Positions 23,336-29,717 of a DNA stretch of 29,717 bases are shown here, piece by piece. Each line of letters begins with the position of its first letter. Positions within the stretch are counted from its first letter, which is position 1. The translations under genes were made by a program, and so were the position numbers. Location of the stretch: assembly GCA_003254885.1 (NCBI GenBank), contig QANT01007972.1, forward strand, positions 1-29,717, written 5' to 3'. A model generated the notes under the pieces. That model saw nothing but the letters and a program-made list of their open reading frames with translations. It ran no database searches and was not told the origin of the DNA. This DNA is from Purshia tridentata. Its lineage: Eukaryota > Streptophyta > Magnoliopsida > Rosales > Rosaceae.

Positions 23336-25221
23336 GCCGGAGGATGTGGAATTTTGTATGCATTGTGGACCCCATGATTAAACTCAATTTTCTAATTTTT
23401 TGTAATTTTATATTGTTATTAATAATCACATTTCTATGAATCTATGAAGTATTGGTTTAAAGAATTTTAATAATAGACTTGCAAGAAAAACATAGGAATC
23501 AATTGCACCTTTATCTCTGGCATCATTGATTCATGGACGCTTGTGAATATTTGACTGAAGGGATGGGTATAAAGTGATAAATGACAAGTGTTTAGGATTC
23601 TCTGCCCTGCACACGACCATTGATACTATTGGTATCATCTTAGTTGATAATTTAGCACTGTGAATTTGGTATAATTCAGTGATCTTCTCATTAACTTTAA
23701 TCATATATATACATGTACAAGTATGACCCAATAGCTTAGAGCATAAGTAAATCTAATATAACAAGGGTTTGGGCTCGTATACAATAGCTATCTAACAAGC
23801 GCTTAACTGATTATTATGCATAAGTGTGTTTCACTTGTGCTAGAGAGATAGTTCATTTCAATTTTAGGTAATTTCCATAAAATGACATAATCAAAACTCA
23901 ATTATCTTAACCCAAAATGAAAACCATTATTATTTTTTGACTCTTTGAGTGTATTTGGACTAAAATATCTCTCGTATTGATTATAATCTCAACTTATTCG
24001 ACTTCAACAATTTTCAAGTTATACTCATTCAACTATAATTCCGACCTATTTAATTATAATCTTTACATATTCGACTATAGTCTTAAACTATATCTTAGTT
24101 ATTCCACATCTAAAATGGGTTTTCAAAATAATAATTAAGTTTTATTTTGAAGTAAAAATACTCTAACCTTTGTAAAGAGGACCATTTTATTAAATACTTA
24201 AAACCTTAATTTTCCAAGTCCACCATGACATGATATTGGATTCCATTCCACACGCTAAGAAAGCACAGCCAAATGTAAGAAATGTGCAACACACCTCTCA
24301 ATTGTGCCCCTTCATTGGGTTAATCACTTGACTTAGAAACTTCTTAGTAGTCACAAAGTCATCAACTCAAATCTCAATCGGTGAAGTCAACACAAAGAAG
24401 GCCAAGTCTTCTGGACATCTTTGGCCGTTGGATCAAAGTTTTTAATTAATTATCTGATTTTGACCTGAAGATATTATTAGCATTCCCACCAGCTCATTGC
24501 TGGGCCAACCTCGCTGCCCAAAAGTCGCCAACTATTTCTTATTCTTATGATTGACTTACAAAGAAAATGCTGGTTTTTATTTTATCGTCTTATTCTATCT
24601 GCCCGGAGAGCCAAGCAAAATGTAGAAGATGAAGAAGAGGAAGAAAGAAGTGAAGGTTGGGTTACACAATTGTTACTGACCTCCCAGTCTCTCTAGCGAT
24701 AAGGTCTGGAAGAATATTCAAAAGCTTTGCTCTTTCACTACGATATATAATTATATAAATAGTTATAGTAATATAGACACTAATTATATCTCGTCTAATG
24801 AGACGATGTCATTTGTTCATGTTGAAGTCCTTTGTACCTAAAGACAAAGATGTCACAACATTTCTTTCCTTGTTATTAATATGCTTGGAAAAGTAAATCA
24901 CACAATGAATGAATAAGTGACTAAATAAAGTTAATAAACAGCAACCAAGAAGAAAGAAGTGAATAAATAATGAAACCTTAACATTAACAACGTCGGCTAT
25001 GCACTCTTGTCCAATGACCTAGTCTTTTGTTGGGTCTAGATTCTAGAAGTTGATGTGGATTTCCTGGTTCAGATTGTTGGATCTGAGGGTCTACCTTTCT
25101 CCTTCTAATTTTTTTTTTTAACAAAATTTATCACTTGGATTCCTGTCTCCTTAGAACAGGAAACAGAGGTACTATAGAAAATGTCACAAAGCAAAGAGTA
25201 TCTACTGCTAAAATTTGCAGT

Positions 25222-25260
<39 letters not shown>

Positions 25261-25942
25261 GAGTAATTTCAGTGCTAAAAAAATATTTCAAGCACTATTA
25301 TTTTACATTCTTATAGGCTCATAGCAACCCAATTAACCATTGCTTAGAGTCCTAGCTCTTAAGAAAGAGCACAGTACAAGTGCATAGTGTGCCAAAATAA
25401 TTAGCACAACAAATCCCAGATGGTTTTTTCACTATGAAAGAGTTGATAGCAGATGGTTTTTATATATAAAGTTCATAACGAACTGTAGGGCACAATTTCT
25501 TAAACAGGGAGTTAAGCAAATATTGCTATACATTACCAATCTTTTTTTTTTTTTGACCAAAATACATTACCAATCTTTAATTGTTTATTTTTGAACGAAC
25601 CATGTTGACTGCGATTTTTTATATTCTTTCTTTGTAGTTATATATAAAGCTTCATATGCAAGATCAAACTGTCTTGTGCAGACCTCATATTTTGTGATAA
25701 ATTTAATCATTTGTTTATATTTGCTGTGCTGAATGCTGAATTGCTGATATTGTGTTTATGCTTAAAAGTTCTAAAACTATATCGTTTTCCAATACTAAAC
25801 TCTAAGCACATTATTAACATATAGAACGTAATTAGTAGAAGATATGCTATTTCAATTGTTATACCAATTCAAAGTAATTCTAGTTATGTATTATTCCGTT
25901 ACAATTTGTGCATGTAGCTGTTATTGGTTTTGTTGTAGCTAG
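23336..25942. promoter_or_regulatory. SOBIR1 upstream region with W-boxes; CNGC 3' flank
   Basis: No gene is visible. Six TTGACC/TTGACT W-box sites, the binding sites of WRKY factors, occur at about 23551, 23937, 24328, 24386 (minus), 24460 and 24551, within 0.3-1.3 kb upstream of the SOBIR1 start. A (GA)n tract lies at 25226-25257. The part near 25942 should hold the CNGC 3' UTR. Confidence 0.45.
25226..25257. repeat. (AG)n microsatellite
   Basis: Sixteen AG units in non-coding sequence, the longest dinucleotide tract in the window. Confidence 0.9.
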
Positions 25943-28846
25943 CTACTTGCCTTGTAAGGCACTCAAGGTAGCTACAAGCCCCCTGCCCTCACCCAATTGA
26001 GGATACTTTGTATGCTTCTTTACTTGACTATTCTGGCGGCGAATTGCTCTTCGACGGAGTGCTCTTCGTAGGGCCGAAATTATCAATATCTCCAACTGCT
26101 GCCTCTGAGAATCGTTAACAAGGTTGAGCTTCATGTCCTTGGTGAAATGCCAGAAATATTCAAAGACTACATGATTCTTCAAGTCCTCAGCTGCAAGAGT
26201 AAATGCTTCAACTTTGGTGAGGCACCTAACGATTCTTGACGAGATAGGTAGCTCAGAGGATTGTGGAAATTGTGATGCCCAATTTATAAGTTCTTCTCCA
26301 TAGTAATCACCTTTCTTAAGAGACTTGGGGTTTGAAGATTGATCATGTTTACCGCCATAGCTAGATGTGTAGGTTCGAACAGTGCCATGCGTGATGAAGA
26401 GTACCATGTCAAGGGGCTCCCCTTCTCGAATAATAAAGGTGTCCTTAGTATAGATCATTGGCTTAAAATGCTCACAGATTTCTTTCAACTCATCAAGTCC
26501 TTCAATTTGCTTAAGCTTTGGCACCTATAGGTACATTTTATATACCGTACATAAAATAGTTAAGAAAGAGTACCACTATATCACTCACTAATTAATTTCT
26601 TGATAGCCAAGGAATGAATATATATACATGTACATAATTACTTACTTTTCTTAATGTAGGCAAGCAGAGACATCGCTTGACAAAGCTTAAATATTCCAAA
26701 GGAAGAACAGAGAGGATCTCCACATGAGCATTTTTGTTGTCTTCAAGTTTTCGTTGTACGTTTTCCATGATCAATGCCTTCATTTTCTGAGGGAGGTCAT
26801 TTTCATATAACCACAGTTCTACCTCCAGACCTTTCATTTTCATCTTCCGTCTAAGCTTCTCTGAGCTTGCAGTTTCCAACTGCATGTATGTCTAATATGT
26901 ACACACAAGTTAGTTCATAGACTCAGAAAATGTAAAAAAATTATGAGTAACTTGAGACCAAAGAAATTTTATTTATTTATTTATAAATTCAGCACCAACC
27001 TGCAAATTTCCAATGAGGTATACAAATAGTAGCAGACCAATTACAGAAATAAAAACTGCAAAGAGATTTTCCCATGCATAGCTACTTGTCTGGAGGTTTT
27101 GACCAAGAGAACTGCACAAATGAAATGGAGCTAGCAATCAATATATATATATAAGATACAATATCTCAAGTATAAATTCAATCTCATAAAATGAAGTCAT
27201 GTCTACAAACCTCAAATTTTGTAGACCCCACCAGAAACAATTCAAGAATTTTTGTGGGAAATCTGTCGACCCCAGCATGCCAGACTGAATGGCATCAACA
27301 AATATGCCAAAATCAAAAAGTGTTGCATTTGGTGGACTTACAGGGCATAAACCATTCAGAAATGTGATATTTCTCAAAGAATGGTCATCACAATTAAAAG
27401 TACTAGGTTCACATCCATTTTCTCTTTGACAAGCATAGTGCCAACAATCTATCTCCCGATGAATAGCAAAAAAATACCATAGCGCACCGAGTACCTATAT
27501 AAGGCCAACGTTAATAGTTTCTTCCTCTTGGGTAATTGAAATGAAATTGTAGTAGCTAAGATAAGATTGAACTTACATGACTGGCAAGGATGTACAGAAA
27601 GAAATTGAAGAAACCTTTAACCCATATGCCTGCCTTTCTGGTAGTCTTCCGTTCATTACACAGAAGGTAGATGCGAACAACTCTTGGTATATATTGCAAC
27701 AGAACAAGAGAGTTCAGAAACTTCTTGGTTTTCAAAGATCTTGACCCCCTCATTTTTGAAAAGAAAATGAAAACTACCATCTGGACAGATAACAAAGATT
27801 TAAGCCAATTGTTAGAATGTAATTATTGTATTTGTATGACAAATATTGTATCAATTAATATATGAGTAGTCTTACCTGTGGGACTGGAAGAAGAGCTACA
27901 ATGTCAAGTAGGGTGTAAGATTGCAAAATCCTCTTAGCTATGGCCAAAAAATCCATATTAACTAATTTATTTCCTTCCAAAAGAACTCCCTTGTCTTTTG
28001 TTTTTGTTATCCCAGAGGCACTGGATGTCTCAGCTTTAGGTCTCCTTAAAATTTGGACAAGAATATCCACCAAGTAGAAGAGATCTGTTAATGCTCTTAG
28101 ACCAAGAGCTATTGCTTTCAACCTTTTGTCCAACCTGATACACTTGGGCCTCGTTTGGTGTCTATGATTGGATTGGAAAGGATAAGTAGCAAATTTATGT
28201 GTATTTGAAGAAGAAATTTCTAAGTTGAAGAAAGAAGATGGGAATAAAATAGATAAATTATGAAGAAAACTTATCCTTTCCAATCCCCTCAAAATGGTGG
28301 GGATTAGCAAGGATAACATTTTCCTTGTAACTATGCCATATTCTTTCTCTCTTCTTCCTTTAAGTTAGAAAAACACTCCTTCTTTTTCCTTAAATACACA
28401 TGAATTTACCATTTATCCTTTCCAATCCAATCCTAGACACCAAACGAGGCCTTGATATCTTCGTTAATAATGGGAATGTAAAAAAATAAAGGATCTAGCG
28501 AGACAGCAAACACACATGATATTACGAATATCGTATTCCAATTTGGAAGGAATCGCCCTGGTGGATCAAGAATTTGTTGATCGAGATTTTGTTCATGTAC
28601 TCTTTTCTTTACTGTTGCCCATAATCCGTTGGTTCTATGTCCTCCATTTTCTGTGGCAGATTTCCAATATTGTATAATACCTTTTTGGTCTGAATTATGT
28701 TGTACAACACTGAAAATGAAAGTACACTGAAAATATATTTAAAATTAAAAGAATGAAGAAAATGGTGCGACTTAAAGTTGAGAAACTAACCTCGCTGCTT
28801 TCTCTTCCGAATCCTCCACAGCTAAACTTACTTCGTGGTTAGCCAT
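25943..28846 (-). pseudogene. Cyclic nucleotide-gated channel (CNGC1-like), exon 2 disrupted by a MITE
   Basis: Exons on the minus strand are 28846-28791, 28709-27876 (containing the MITE), 27780-27577, 27494-27211, 27111-27000, 26891-26646 and 26524-25943. Without the 305-bp MITE and one TTG duplicate they total 2010 nt, one open frame of 669 aa. The ancestral protein has six membrane segments: S1 in FVISCVFAVSLDPLFFYIP, S4 near KFLNSLVLLQYIPRVVRIY, and a pore with filter GQN (about 360-362, NLSSLGQNL). A C-linker follows (LRRKMKMKGLEVELW...NDLP), then a cyclic-nucleotide-binding domain (about 480-590, IIREGEPLDMVLFI, GDYYGEEL). Plant CNGCs are plasma-membrane cation channels carrying calcium in immunity, growth and stress. 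With the element present, translation stops after about 110 residues, so this allele should be null unless spliced or started internally. The rest is undamaged, so the insertion is recent or heterozygous. The C-terminus is unusually divergent. Confidence 0.93.
28147..28451. mobile_element. Complete MITE (Tourist/PIF-Harbinger-like) inside a CNGC exon
   Basis: The 305-bp element begins GGCCTCGTTTGGTGTCT and ends AGACACCAAACGAGGCC. The inverted repeats continue imperfectly for about 60 bp on each side (GATTGGATTGGAAAGGATAA). The target duplication is TTG (28144-28146 and 28452-28454). A second internal inverted pair, TTATCCTTTCCAATCCCC and GGGGATTAGCAAGGATAA, lies near the centre, so the whole element can fold back. 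It has no transposase frame. A 3-bp duplication and G-rich termini fit PIF/Harbinger-type MITEs, although TTG departs from the usual TTA/TAA, so the superfamily is an inference. Confidence 0.9.
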
Positions 28847-29717
28847 AACTCAAACTCAAGCTTGAAGCTTGTCTATGACGAAATATCCTCAAGTACTAGT
28901 CTACTACAAGTGCACCCAAATATTTAAGGAGCTGCTTAAAATACCACAAAGTTGTGATGAATGTTGAACCCTCCCTGCAAATATGGAAAACTGAAAGAGA
29001 TAGACAATGAGTATATACATCCGTAACAGGGAAGTGTTTGAGAGCAAGAGGAAGTTTAAGTACATTGAAGCTTGCACAATTTGAGAAGCTTACTATAAGG
29101 TGTAGCAGAGAGAGGGAGGTCTTTGTACAAATCTGAGACACATCGAATTGAATGGAGTTTTAAGTATCGTACGTTCATAATTGACTTCAGAATGAAAAAA
29201 ATACTCGTTGACGAAGACCTTGAAAATTAATCTCAAGTCTGGGAAAAAGATAAACAAGCTTATGTCATGTGAAAGCACATAATGCACATTGCTATTTGAT
29301 CGATTCAAACTTGCTTATTTCAATTTTATGTGACGAAGTCAACCAAGCCTTCTAGACTTTCATTTTAACAACTTTGTGGTAGCATTAAGGGAATCTTTAT
29401 AATTGGATTTGTCTCGATATTCTTTATCTATGCATTAATGGGGTGCACAAATATACCGAAAATCCGCTTACCGATCCGATCCAATCCGCAATTTGTGGAT
29501 ATTGTACCGATATAATCCGATCCGCAATTTGTGGATCGGATATGGATATCAATATTGAAAACCACGAATATATCTAATCCGATCCGCAAATTATATATAT
29601 TAAATTTTTATATAGTTTATATATGTTTGTATATATTTAATTTCTATTATAGAGTAAATCAAAGCCCCTATTATAGTTTATTATATCATATAGTTCATAA
29701 ACTATCTATGTTACTAT
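28847..29717. other. CNGC upstream region
   Basis: No coding region is recognisable. It should contain the CNGC promoter and leader; I see no clear TATA box. The last 280 bp hold a repetitive patch described separately. Confidence 0.5.
29440..29600. repeat. Degenerate ATCCGATCC / ATCCGCAATTTGTGGAT repeat patch
   Basis: The 17-mer ATCCGCAATTTGTGGAT occurs twice (about 29484 and 29521), and GATCCG-type motifs recur about six times within 160 bp, some in inverted orientation. It begins near GGGGTGCACAAATATACCG. Such subterminal repeat clusters are seen at the ends of hAT-type elements, so this may be the left end of an element that runs out of the window. No opposite end is visible. Confidence 0.45.

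Noticed and set aside
26365-26385. GGTTCGA sequence resembling a tRNA T-loop
   Set aside because: It lies inside the cyclic-nucleotide-binding domain exon of the CNGC gene and no other tRNA arms surround it.
1-29717. CRISPR arrays, operons or other prokaryote-type systems
   Set aside because: All coding sequence is intron-containing or plant-specific; repeats are microsatellites, MITEs and one assembly duplication.

Overview
This is plant nuclear DNA from a eudicot. The genes have short exons, AT-rich introns and GT..AG splice sites. The families (BTB-TAZ scaffold, plant PL1 pectate lyase, SOBIR1, plant CNGC channel) occur only in this form in land plants. Gene density and protein sequence would suit a small rosid genome such as Rosaceae, but that is an impression, not a measurement.

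Layout. Positions 1-1446 hold no gene I can support. A BTB/POZ-TAZ protein gene (minus, 1447-4235, five exons, 362 aa) follows; its last intron carries a fold-back element. From 4356 to 10074 there is no gene, but 7931-8469 contains a near-identical direct repeat separated by a single N and the right end of a MITE. This looks like two haplotypes joined by the assembler. A pectate lyase gene (minus, 10075-11774, four exons, 414 aa) comes next, then about 6 kb without a recognisable gene. A divergent pair sharing 260 bp follows: the mitoribosomal protein mS38 (minus, 18142-18561) and CENP-X/MHF2 (plus, 18822-19735, six exons, 105 aa). The immune co-receptor kinase SOBIR1 (minus, 21350-23260, one exon) has an intergenic region upstream rich in W-boxes. 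The last gene is a cyclic nucleotide-gated channel (minus, 25943-28846, seven exons). Its second exon is interrupted by a complete 305-bp MITE of the same family as the fragment near 8.2 kb.

Most notable observation. Removing the MITE and one copy of its 3-bp target duplication restores a continuous 669-codon channel reading frame. With the element present, translation stops after about 110 residues. The same family appears polymorphic at 8.2 kb, so it has probably moved recently. The genes are otherwise unrelated housekeeping, cell-wall and immunity functions. I see no operon-like system, CRISPR array, rRNA or tRNA, and no wholly new multigene system.
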